From the NCBI GenBank assembly GCA_964507245.1, contig CAZDQC010000149.1, positions 1 to 7,770 on the forward strand: a stretch of DNA of 7,770 bases. The letters run 5' to 3'. The notes under the pieces were generated by a model. That model was given only the letters and a program-made list of their open reading frames with translations. It was not told the origin of the DNA and made no database searches. Below, one piece after another: positions 1 through 6,221 of this stretch. Each line of letters begins with the position of its first letter. Positions within the stretch are counted from its first letter, which is position 1. A program made the translations under genes and the position numbers. The DNA comes from GCA-2731375 sp964507245. GTDB taxonomy: Bacteria; Pseudomonadota; Alphaproteobacteria; GCA-2731375.

Positions 1-441
1 CTTGGCCCCAGCGGCACCATCCTAGCCGTGGATGTGGCGGAGATCGAGCCCATAGGGGGCTGCAAAATTCTGATGGGCGATGTCATGGACATAGAAACCG
101 AAACGGCAATCCGTAAGTCACTCAAGGGCCCAGTTGACCTTGTGGTTAGTGACATAGCACCCTCGGCCACGGGTCACCGGGCCACCGATCATATCCGCAT
201 TATCGCCCTGGCCGAGGCAGCCTTGGAACTCGCTCGTGGCGTATTGGGCCCTGGCGGCGGTTTTGTCGCAAAGGTTTGGCAGGGTGGAAGTGAACAAAAC
301 CTACTGACGGGTCTGAAAAGGGACTTCACCCAGGTCCGCCATGCCAAGCCGCAGGCGTCCCGGACGGGATCGGCGGAAATGTATGTGGTCGCCACAGGCT
401 ATCGAGGAAAATTTCAACAGCAAGACTCAGGGGAGGGATAG
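1..441 (+). CDS. rlmE: 23S rRNA (uridine-2'-O)-methyltransferase RlmE (FtsJ/RrmJ), 5'-truncated by window edge
   Basis: RlmE uses S-adenosylmethionine to methylate the 2'-OH of the A-loop uridine (U2552 in E. coli) of 23S rRNA, a late step in 50S assembly. The reading frame is open from base 1, so the first 27 bases before the ATG at 28 are also coding; that ATG is internal (DVAEIEP lies inside the Rossmann fold). Three residues of the family K-D-K-E catalytic set are visible: Asp in SDIAPSATG (codon 151-153), Lys in FVAKVWQGG (271-273) and Glu in SAEMYVVATG (376-378). The first Lys and the SAM glycine loop lie upstream of the window. 146 codons are present of a protein usually a little over 200 residues. 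It ends at TAG 439-441. Family identity is very secure; the missing part is roughly the N-terminal third. Confidence 0.93.
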   Translation, partial: LGPSGTILAVDVAEIEPIGGCKILMGDVMDIETETAIRKSLKGPVDLVVSDIAPSATGHRATDHIRIIALAEAALELARGVLGPGGGFVAKVWQGGSEQNLLTGLKRDFTQVRHAKPQASRTGSAEMYVVATGYRGKFQQQDSGEG

Positions 442-497
442 GCGCAGGCACGGATTTGGTCTATATGAAGGCACGAATCAAAAAAAGAAGCCGCACC

Positions 498-1211
498 ATG
501 AGTGAAGCGATATCCATCGAGGATTTCGAGCCCTATTTACAACCCGGGATTTTCATTGACAGCGACCATCCGGCAGTAGTTGAATTTTCCCACCGAGTGG
601 CCGGCGATGACTGCACGGACCTGGAAAAGGCCGTGCAGATTTATTACGCTGTTCGGGACGAATTCCGCTACGACCCCTACGGTGTTGAAATGACGGAGTT
701 CGGCATGAAGGGCTCTACGGTGCTGGAACGAGGCAACGGTTTTTGCATCACAAAAGGTACGCTAATGGCGGCCGCTTGCCGAGTCATCAGTGTTCCGGCT
801 CGACTAGGTTTCGCGGATGTACGGAATCATTTAGCGTCCAAACGCATGATCGAACTAATGGGAACTGACCTGTTCGTTTATCACGGCTATGTGGAGGTTT
901 TTTTGGAAGGCAAATGGGTCAAGGCAACCCCGGTCTTCAACCTCTCTCTGTGTGAAAAATTTGGCACCCTGCCGTTGGAATTTGACGGCCGGAGAAATTC
1001 CGTGTTCCACCCCTATGATGCCGCCGGCAACAAGCATATGGAATACATTACCGAACACGGTACCTACGCTGACACGCCATTGGCAGACATCAAGGCATCT
1101 TTCGAGATGAATTATCCAAAAATGTACAGTGATGAAAATCGGGTTGGCGTAAAAGGCGATATGGAAGCCGAGGCTGTGGCTGAAGGCATTGCTAAAGGGA
1201 GCGCCGCCTAA
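498..1211 (+). CDS. Transglutaminase-like (papain-fold) domain protein
   Basis: A 237-residue protein of the bacterial transglutaminase-like superfamily, whose members act as cysteine proteases, amidases or acyl transferases; the substrate is unknown. Seen in the sequence: a helical lead-in with YYAVRDEFRYDPYG, then the nucleophile segment GNGFCITKGTLMAAACR with Cys83 at the start of the core helix, then YHGYVEVFLEGKW with His129, then KATPVFN (142-148). In classical members a catalytic Asp follows the His strand in a DPT-like motif. Here the aligned position is Thr144, or possibly Asn148, so the third triad residue is not obvious. I recall related proteobacterial proteins with the same ATPxFN motif, so this may be a family trait rather than damage. 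No signal peptide or membrane segment is evident, so it is probably cytoplasmic. Start: ATG 498 has a purine stretch (AGAAG, 486-490) at good spacing and begins MSEAISIEDF. The alternatives TTG 456 and ATG 465 only add a basic, unconserved leader. It lies 56 bases after rlmE and has no evident functional link to its neighbours. Confidence 0.82.
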   Translation: MSEAISIEDFEPYLQPGIFIDSDHPAVVEFSHRVAGDDCTDLEKAVQIYYAVRDEFRYDPYGVEMTEFGMKGSTVLERGNGFCITKGTLMAAACRVISVPARLGFADVRNHLASKRMIELMGTDLFVYHGYVEVFLEGKWVKATPVFNLSLCEKFGTLPLEFDGRRNSVFHPYDAAGNKHMEYITEHGTYADTPLADIKASFEMNYPKMYSDENRVGVKGDMEAEAVAEGIAKGSAA

Positions 1212-1245
1212 GATGCGGCGACAGGTGGCTGTCCCCAGCTGCCGC
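1202..1245 (+). other. GC-rich inverted repeats at the end of the transglutaminase-like gene
   Basis: CGCCGC (1202-1207) can pair with GCGGCG (1215-1220) across the stop codon. A competing fold pairs GACAG (1220-1224) with CTGTC (1229-1233) and GCGGC (1215-1219) with GCCGC (1241-1245). No U-tract follows either fold, so this is not a canonical Rho-independent terminator. It may slow 3' decay or mark a Rho-dependent end. Weak support. Confidence 0.25.
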
Positions 1246-1356
1246 CAAAGCACGATTGCGCCAAGCAGTCGACAAAAATACTACGCACAATCCATGCCAA
1301 ATAGAGCGCTCCATGCGCCCTGTTTTCATCGGCGGAAATAGAATTCCGGCGTTATC

Positions 1357-1362
1357 GGGAGG
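1357..1362 (+). promoter_or_regulatory. Ribosome binding site of guaB
   Basis: GGGAGG lies 11 bases upstream of ATG 1374 and is the only strong Shine-Dalgarno match nearby. It supports this start. The protein then begins MTITEALTFDDVLLKP, as expected for IMP dehydrogenase. Confidence 0.7.
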
Positions 1363-1373
1363 CAGAATAAGAT

Positions 1374-2840
1374 ATGACTATAACAGAGGCCCTGACATTC
1401 GATGACGTGCTTCTGAAGCCGGCGGCATCCGTCGTGCTGCCGAACCAAGTTTCTACTAGAAGCCAGGTTACCAAAAATCTGTCTTTAGGCATTCCGCTAA
1501 TGTCCTCGGCCATGGATACGGTGACGGAACACCGTTTGTCCATCGCAATGGCCCAGCTCGGTGGCATGGGGGTGATCCACAAGAACCTGTCGCCTGAAGA
1601 ACAGGCGCAAGAGGTGCGTCAGGTGAAAAAATTTGAAGCCGGTATGGTGGTCAACCCGGTCACCATTTACCCCGACCAGACCCTGAATGACGCCCAGCAG
1701 TTGATGGAGAATCATGGCATCTCGGGTATCCCGGTAGTTGAGCCAGGCACGGGCCGTTTGGCAGGTATTCTGACAAATCGAGACGTGCGCTTTGCGACCG
1801 ACAAAGCGCAGGCCGTCAAAGAATTGATGACCCATGAAAACCTTGTCACCGTGACTGATGGTGTAGATAGCGCAGAGGCCAAGCGGCTGCTGCATCAGCA
1901 TCGGATTGAAAAACTCCTGGTGGTGGACGAAAATTATAAATGTGTCGGCTTGATCACCGTCAAGGATATGGAAAAGGCAACTACCTATCCCAACGCCGCT
2001 AAGGACGAGCAGGGTCGCTTGCTGGTCGCCGCTGCCACCGGTATCGGCAAGGATGGCCTGGCACGGACCGAGGCGCTGATCGACGCCGGGGCTGATCTAA
2101 TTATTGTCGACACGGCACACGGTCATTCGGGGATGGTGCTGGACAGTGTCACCGAGATCAAAAAACTTTCCAACTATACCCAACTGGCGGCCGGTAACGT
2201 GGCCACGGCAGATGGGGCCAAGGCCCTGGTGGATGCAGGCGCAGACGCGGTAAAAGTGGGTATTGGGCCTGGCTCCATATGTACCACGCGTATTGTCGCA
2301 GGCGTGGGTATGCCACAACTGACCGCGATCATGGAAGCAGTAGAAGCATGCCAGGCAGCGGACATTCCGGTGATTGCTGACGGCGGCATCAAGTTTTCCG
2401 GTGATTTGGCCAAGGCCATTGCCGCCGGTGCTGATTGCGCCATGATAGGATCTCTATTAGCAGGGACGGAAGAAGCGCCGGGTGAAGTATTTCTGTATCA
2501 GGGCCGCAGCTACAAATCCTATCGCGGCATGGGTTCGTTGGGTGCCATGGCGCGGGGTTCCGCCGACCGCTATTTCCAGGCAGAAATTCAGGAAAGTATA
2601 AAACTAGTGCCGGAAGGCGTGGAAGGGCGGGTACCTTACAAAGGGCCAGTAGGCAACATCATCCACCAGTTGGTTGGTGGCTTGCGCGCAGCCATGGGTT
2701 ATACCGGCAACAGCTCCATCGCCGAGATGCGGGAAAACTGCGAATTCGTCCGTGTCACGCAGGCGGGATTCCGGGAAAGCCATGTGCACGAGGTGTCCCT
2801 GACCCGTGAAGCACCTAACTATCCATTAAACCCTACCTAG
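1374..2840 (+). CDS. guaB: Inosine-5'-monophosphate dehydrogenase (IMPDH)
   Basis: GuaB oxidises IMP to XMP with NAD+, the committed and usually rate-limiting step of guanine nucleotide synthesis, in the cytoplasm. The 488-residue length is standard. Order: N-terminal barrel part with LTFDDVLLKP and SAMDTVTE; two CBS domains at about 91-140 (MVVNPVTIYPDQT to LTNRDVRFA) and 149-205 (ELMTHENLVTV to ITVKDMEKAT), where purine nucleotides bind in many IMPDHs; then the rest of the (beta/alpha)8 barrel. The catalytic Cys303 lies in GPGSICTTR. The phosphate-binding ADGGIKFSGD segment, the GMGSLGAM loop, the flap Arg399-Tyr400 (ADRYFQ) and EGVEGRVPYKG are all present, so the enzyme should be active. 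A gap of 162 bases upstream suggests its own promoter. A very weak candidate is TTGCGC 1256-1261 with TACTAC 1279-1284. The next gene begins 9 bases after the TAG, which points to an operon. Confidence 0.98.
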   Translation: MTITEALTFDDVLLKPAASVVLPNQVSTRSQVTKNLSLGIPLMSSAMDTVTEHRLSIAMAQLGGMGVIHKNLSPEEQAQEVRQVKKFEAGMVVNPVTIYPDQTLNDAQQLMENHGISGIPVVEPGTGRLAGILTNRDVRFATDKAQAVKELMTHENLVTVTDGVDSAEAKRLLHQHRIEKLLVVDENYKCVGLITVKDMEKATTYPNAAKDEQGRLLVAAATGIGKDGLARTEALIDAGADLIIVDTAHGHSGMVLDSVTEIKKLSNYTQLAAGNVATADGAKALVDAGADAVKVGIGPGSICTTRIVAGVGMPQLTAIMEAVEACQAADIPVIADGGIKFSGDLAKAIAAGADCAMIGSLLAGTEEAPGEVFLYQGRSYKSYRGMGSLGAMARGSADRYFQAEIQESIKLVPEGVEGRVPYKGPVGNIIHQLVGGLRAAMGYTGNSSIAEMRENCEFVRVTQAGFRESHVHEVSLTREAPNYPLNPT

Positions 2841-2849
2841 ACCACCAAA

Positions 2850-4139
2850 ATGACGCCCGGGGCGCGCATTCAAGCGGTCATTGAACTTCTTGATCAAATT
2901 GCTGATTCAACGACGCCCGCCGATCGTCTTGTCGGCAACTATTTCCGTGTCCGGCGTTATGCCGGATCAAAGGACCGGCGCACCATCAGTGACATGGTTT
3001 ACGAAATTTTGCGTAAGAAGGGCGAACTGACCTGGCAGGCGGGTGGGGGCGACAGCAGGATGCTGGCCTTAGCTCATCTTACCCAAGCCCATAAAAACAA
3101 TGACGCCATTTTGAAACAGTTTGACGGCGGAAAATTTACGCCCTCACCCCTGCAAACCCATGAACGGTTGGACCTGGATCGTATGCGGTCACCAGCCGGA
3201 GAACCGCCACCCTGGATCTTAGGTAATTATCCTGAATGGCTTCATGTGACATTGCAACGACGTTTCGGCAAAGATTTGACACTCGAGATGGCGGCCTTGC
3301 AGAAACGAGCACCAGTCGACCTACGCGTAAATCACCTAAAATCAAACCTAGCCGAGGTAACCGCTACATTGGCGGCAGATGAAATCTCTGTCAGTTCGGG
3401 CCGTTATATTCCGACCGCTCTGCGCCTCGAAGACCGGCGTGTGATGACCACTCACTCCCTGTATCGCGAAGGTGCCATAGAAATTCAAGATGAAGGCTCG
3501 CAATTGGTTGCGCTACTTTGCACCGCGAAGCCGGGCCATCAGGTGATCGACTATTGTGCTGGCGCTGGCGGGAAAAGTCTTGCCCTGGCTTCAGCAATGG
3601 AAAACAAGGGGCAAATTCTTGCATTCGATATAAGTCCACGACGACTTCGGCCCTTGCGGGATCGTTTGCGCCGGGCCGGCGTGCGTAACATTCAGGTTCA
3701 TGCCCTTGGCGATCCAGCGGTAAGATCTTTGTTAAACGAGCGGGCAGGCAAAGCAGATCGTGTATTGCTGGATGTTCCCTGTAGCGGATCGGGCGCCTGG
3801 CGGCGCAACCCCGAAAGCAAATGGCGCCTGACAGCCGAGAAACTTGACGAATTTATCCGCATTCAAAGCGAAATACTGGATCAGGCCGCTCCCTTGGTAG
3901 TGCCAGGCGGACTATTGATCTACGCCACCTGTTCGATCCTGTCGGAAGAGAACGAAGATCGCATCAGGGCATTCCTAGTCGAGCATAATGACTTTGAACT
4001 TTTACCGGTTAATGAAATTTGGGGAAACGTCTCCGGTAGTCCTTGCCCAACCTCGGAGCCGTATATGCAACTTACCCCCGCAAGAAATGGCACAGATGGC
4101 TTTTTCGTCGCCGTGCTAGTGCGCAAGGAAAATTCCTAG
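2850..4139 (+). CDS. RsmB/NOP-family RNA (cytosine-5)-methyltransferase
   Basis: A 429-residue SAM-dependent m5C RNA methyltransferase; the likely target is 16S rRNA (RsmB makes m5C967 in E. coli), but the exact base cannot be read from sequence. Residues 1 to about 140 resemble the RsmB N-terminal NusB-like helical region only weakly (AVIELLDQI, RRTISDMVYEILR). The catalytic domain is clear: motif I VIDYCAGAGGKS (232-243) for SAM; Asp260 in FDIS for the ribose; motif IV DVPCSGSGAWRRNP with Cys311; motif VI YATCSILSEEN with Cys361. In this family the motif VI Cys attacks C6 of the base and the motif IV Cys helps release the product; both are present. ATG 2850 starts 9 bases after the guaB stop without a good Shine-Dalgarno site, consistent with translational coupling to guaB. 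I recall an RsmB-like gene between guaB and guaA in many alphaproteobacteria, so this is probably its ancestral place. I give no symbol because orthology to E. coli rsmB is not certain. Confidence 0.9.
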   Translation: MTPGARIQAVIELLDQIADSTTPADRLVGNYFRVRRYAGSKDRRTISDMVYEILRKKGELTWQAGGGDSRMLALAHLTQAHKNNDAILKQFDGGKFTPSPLQTHERLDLDRMRSPAGEPPPWILGNYPEWLHVTLQRRFGKDLTLEMAALQKRAPVDLRVNHLKSNLAEVTATLAADEISVSSGRYIPTALRLEDRRVMTTHSLYREGAIEIQDEGSQLVALLCTAKPGHQVIDYCAGAGGKSLALASAMENKGQILAFDISPRRLRPLRDRLRRAGVRNIQVHALGDPAVRSLLNERAGKADRVLLDVPCSGSGAWRRNPESKWRLTAEKLDEFIRIQSEILDQAAPLVVPGGLLIYATCSILSEENEDRIRAFLVEHNDFELLPVNEIWGNVSGSPCPTSEPYMQLTPARNGTDGFFVAVLVRKENS

Positions 4140-4282
4140 GCAGGGAAAAACCTCATAAGGGTATTCTTGGATAGTGGCGGATTTGACAACCTAGGATTTG
4201 CCGCTAATCCATATCGCTAAATATTAGTGGTTCGGGGTTGGCTTTAAATAAGTTCCATGCACTAGAATCGGAGCGGATGTTT

Positions 4283-4306
4283 TTGACAAAATAAATATTG
4301 TATAAA
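4283..4306 (+). promoter_or_regulatory. Possible promoter elements for the selenoprotein gene
   Basis: TTGACA (4283-4288) and TATAAA (4301-4306) match the sigma-70 hexamers well one by one, but only 12 bases separate them instead of 16-18, so they cannot work as a normal pair. TATAAA could act with a poor -35, or TTGACA could be chance in AT-rich DNA. If TATAAA is used, the 5' leader is about 120 bases long and includes the hairpin at 4397-4413. Confidence 0.25.
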
Positions 4307-4396
4307 AGGAACAATGGTGGACAGACAAAGAATAAAAAAATTAATTGAACCAGTTGCGCGCAAGGTGGATGGATTATCTTCCCCAAATTTCTAGTA

Positions 4397-4413
4397 TTTA
4401 GGATTCTCCTAAA
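4397..4413 (+). other. Short perfect inverted repeat in the leader of the selenoprotein gene
   Basis: TTTAGGA (4397-4403) pairs fully with TCCTAAA (4407-4413) around a three-base TTC loop. It ends 7 bases before the ribosome binding site. A run AAAAA then TTTT follows, so it is not a clean terminator on this strand. It could be a protein-binding operator, an RNA element that affects access to the start, or chance; the stem is mostly A-T. Confidence 0.35.
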
Positions 4414-4420
4414 AAATTTT

Positions 4421-4428
4421 AAAGGTGA
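4421..4428 (+). promoter_or_regulatory. Ribosome binding site that decides the selenoprotein start
   Basis: AAAGGTGA matches the anti-Shine-Dalgarno sequence and ends 5 bases before ATG 4434. The in-frame GTG at 4425-4427, which an automatic caller would take as the start, lies inside this site and is therefore unlikely to be used. Confidence 0.65.
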
Positions 4429-4433
4429 AAAGA

Positions 4434-6134
4434 ATGGTTAATACCGAGTTATATGAGGTCTTTTGGCCTGGGGGTCCCAGTGCCGTAAATACGATCTCCT
4501 CGGCGCCACGAGTTGACCTAACCGGAAAACGGATTGGCATTCTGTGGGACTACATGTTTCGCGGCGAAGAAATCTTTCCAATTTTGGAAAAAAGCATTTC
4601 AGAACAATATGAAAATGTTGAATTTATTGGCTATGAAAACTTTGGGTCGACTTTTGGTGGGGACGAGCACGCAGTCTTAGCTGCTTTGCCAAAACTTCTA
4701 AAAAAGTTAAAAATTGACGCTGTTATTTCTGGCATAGGATGCTGAGGAGCTTGCACGCCCGCCGTGATGCGGGCAAGCGCAGTTGTCGAGAAAGCCGGAA
4801 TTCCAACGGCTACATTAGTATGTGATGGCTTCACAGGGCAGGCCGCAGCAATTACCCCAGGCCTTGGTGTCGAATCTTTACCAATCGCGCGCATAGTTGG
4901 CCATGTCGATGGACAATCGATTCAGGAATTGCAGCGCAATATTGAGGAGGTAACCACAGCCGAAGTAATACGGCGCCTTGTGGAAAAACCTTCTGCCGAA
5001 CCAAATTCCAATTCCTATCAGGAAGAAGACATCGCGGTGAGGGGGTCATTCAACGAAGTAAATGCGGTCTTCGAAGAACAAGGGTGGAGCGATGGTCTTC
5101 CAATCGTTCCTCCAACACCCGACCGGGTTGCCTCATTTCTGCAGCATACGCCCGACGATTCGGATAGAATTATAGGCGTATTGCAGCCTTCGGGTTCGGC
5201 GGCGACGGTTAGGAACGTTGCCATTAATGGAATTATGGCGAATTGCCGCCCCGAATATATGCCTATACTGGTAGCAATTGCTGAAATTCTTTGCGACCCT
5301 AAATACGGCGTAGAGCATAGTGGCGATACCACCGGCGGTGATGCGCTGATAATTCTCAACGGACCGATAATTAAAAACTTGGAATTCAACTGTGCCGGAG
5401 CGGCACTACGCGATGGCTATAGGGCAAATACAAGCGTTGGTCGCTTTCTTCGTCTCTATCAAAGAAATGTCGCAGGCATTCGACCAGATGGGGCCGACAA
5501 GGTTACATTCGGGCATACATGGCGGGTTGTGCTAGCGGAGAATGAAAGTGAAGCACAAAAAATCGGTTGGCTTCCGTTCAGTGCCGATCAAGGATTTGAG
5601 TCAGGAGAAAATGTAGTCACCTTAGGTCGATTTACGAGCGGGGGTGGCATTGGTTCAATATTCGGTAACGGCCCGGAAGAGATAGCGCGATATCTCGCCG
5701 ATGGGCTAGTTCGGCACACTAGTTGGGAACTCGTCTTCACTGTAGGTTTCGCTCCGGGTACTTATAGACCTCTATTAGTAGTAAGCCCTCTTGTGGCAAA
5801 AACGTTAATGCGTGGAGGCATGTCCAAAAAAGATTTGCGAGAAAATCTATTTGATTACGCTCGCATGCCTGCGTCGAAATTCGAAACGTACGTTGGATTG
5901 TGGACCAACTTTTTGCCTGGCCGCCCGACTTTACGCCAACTGGTAGATGATGGCACGGCAGCGGCCCATTTTGCTGAGAGCGACGACCCTAATCGATTGG
6001 TACCAATTGTTGAGAAACCGGAGGATATATTACTAGTAGTGAGCGGAGACCCTCTTCGCTCGAACGCCTATGCCTTCGCGAGCAATGGAATGCATGGGTT
6101 TCCAACGAGCAAACGCATCCGCCAAACAATATAG
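4434..6134 (+). CDS. UGSC-family selenoprotein, two domains, in-frame UGA read as selenocysteine
   Basis: One 566-residue protein if TGA 4743-4745 is read as selenocysteine (Sec104). The frame is open before the TGA (4434-4742) and after it (4746-6131), in the same phase. Domain 1 (about 1-195) has GKRIGILWDYMFRGEE, then KIDAVISGIG, then Cys103-Sec104-Gly-Ala-Cys107-Thr-Pro, then AGIPTATLVCDGF. This is the pattern of the UGSC (seleno)protein family, named for its Sec-Gly-Ser-Cys motif, known from marine metagenomes; its reaction is not established. The U-x-x-C spacing resembles thiol redox centres, so a redox or selenol role is inferred. Domain 2 (about 205-560) begins SFNEVNAVFEEQGWSDGLP and has MANCRPEYMP (Cys271), NGPI (309-312), FNCAGAALRDG (Cys320) and YRANTSVGRFLRL (329 on). 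I recall this domain joined to or beside UGSC domains but know no function for it. No signal peptide is seen. ATG 4434 is chosen for its ribosome site; GTG 4425 would add three residues. The gene sits between the RsmB-like gene and guaA with gaps on both sides, so it is probably its own unit. A nonsense mutation is the alternative, but the motif and hairpin argue against it. Confidence 0.85.
4743..4745 (+). other. In-frame UGA selenocysteine codon
   Basis: TGA lies between TGC (Cys103) and GGA-GCT-TGC (Gly-Ala-Cys107). Both sides are family-conserved sequence: VISGIG before, CTP and the AGIPTATLV segment after. The position equals the U of the UGSC motif. A random stop would be unlikely to hit exactly this codon. 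Decoding needs SelB, tRNA-Sec and the downstream hairpin. Confidence 0.87.
4746..4778 (+). promoter_or_regulatory. Candidate bacterial SECIS element directly after the UGA
   Basis: The lower stem is GCTTGC (4749-4754) with GCAAGC (4773-4778), six perfect pairs. A four-base bulge follows on the 5' side (4755-4758). The upper stem is CCGC (4759-4762) with GCGG (4769-4772). The apical loop is six bases, CGTGAT (4763-4768). The loop GU (4764-4765) is at positions 22-23 counting the U of UGA as 1; the SelB-contacting GU of E. coli fdhF is at 23-24. The loop starts 17 bases after the UGA, with G as its second base, which fits the bacterial SECIS rules as I know them. A shifted pairing (C4758-G4773) gives a 5-bp upper stem and the same loop. 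The element lies wholly within coding sequence. Confidence 0.78.
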
Positions 6135-6183
6135 CGTAAACCTCAATTTGTTTGTTTCCAAAGAGCGGACGTCACCTTTGTCA

Positions 6184-6211
6184 TTGACGCTGATGTGCCA
6201 CTACGTATCTT
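6184..6211 (+). promoter_or_regulatory. Candidate sigma-70 promoter of guaA
   Basis: TTGACG (6184-6189, five of six consensus bases) and TATCTT (6206-6211, four of six) are separated by 16 bases. Transcription would start near 6218, only about 4-7 bases before the guaA ATG codons. That would make the mRNA leaderless or nearly so, which agrees with the lack of any Shine-Dalgarno sequence there. The 87-base gap to the selenoprotein gene has no clear terminator. Confidence 0.4.
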
Positions 6212-6221
6212 GTCCGTAATT

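Larger units (their letters stand above)
4140..4433. other. AT-rich intergenic region upstream of the selenoprotein gene
   Basis: These 294 bases contain no convincing gene on either strand. They are visibly more AT-rich than the upstream genes. Contents: a weak long-loop stem (4172-4178 with 4200-4206, one G-U pair, 21-base loop), two TTGACA hexamers exactly 100 bases apart (4183-4188 and 4283-4288), a TATAAA box (4301-4306), a short perfect hairpin (4397-4413) and the ribosome binding site of the next gene. No Rho-independent terminator with a U-tract is seen after the methyltransferase gene. Confidence 0.6.

Noticed and set aside
855..1253. Minus-strand ORF of 132 codons opposite the transglutaminase-like gene
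   Set aside because: It overlaps a well-supported gene, and its translation shows no family features.
4172..4206. Terminator after the RsmB-like gene
   Set aside because: The stem has a G-U pair and a 21-base loop, and no U-run follows, so it does not meet the terminator pattern.
4183..4288. Two TTGACA hexamers spaced exactly 100 bases apart, both after GCGGAT
   Set aside because: Neither has a -10 hexamer at 16-18 bases, and the flanking similarity is too short to call a repeat; chance is likely.
4204..4386. Minus-strand 60-codon ORF with a hydrophobic stretch (LIFLFFVCPPLFLLYNIYFV)
   Set aside because: It starts at TTG, lies in AT-rich intergenic DNA where hydrophobic codons arise by chance, and has no recognisable motif.
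4743..4745. TGA as a nonsense mutation making a pseudogene
   Set aside because: The rest of the gene is intact over more than 550 codons, the TGA is at the exact family Sec position, and a SECIS-like hairpin follows. Decay would not be expected to give this combination.
5018..5389. Minus-strand ORF of 123 codons opposite the selenoprotein gene
   Set aside because: It is a shadow of the coding frame, with low-complexity serine-rich content and no motifs.
4764..6134. Independent CDS starting at GTG 4764
   Set aside because: Sequence homologous to the UGSC domain continues upstream in the same frame through the TGA, and this start would cut the domain just after its active centre.
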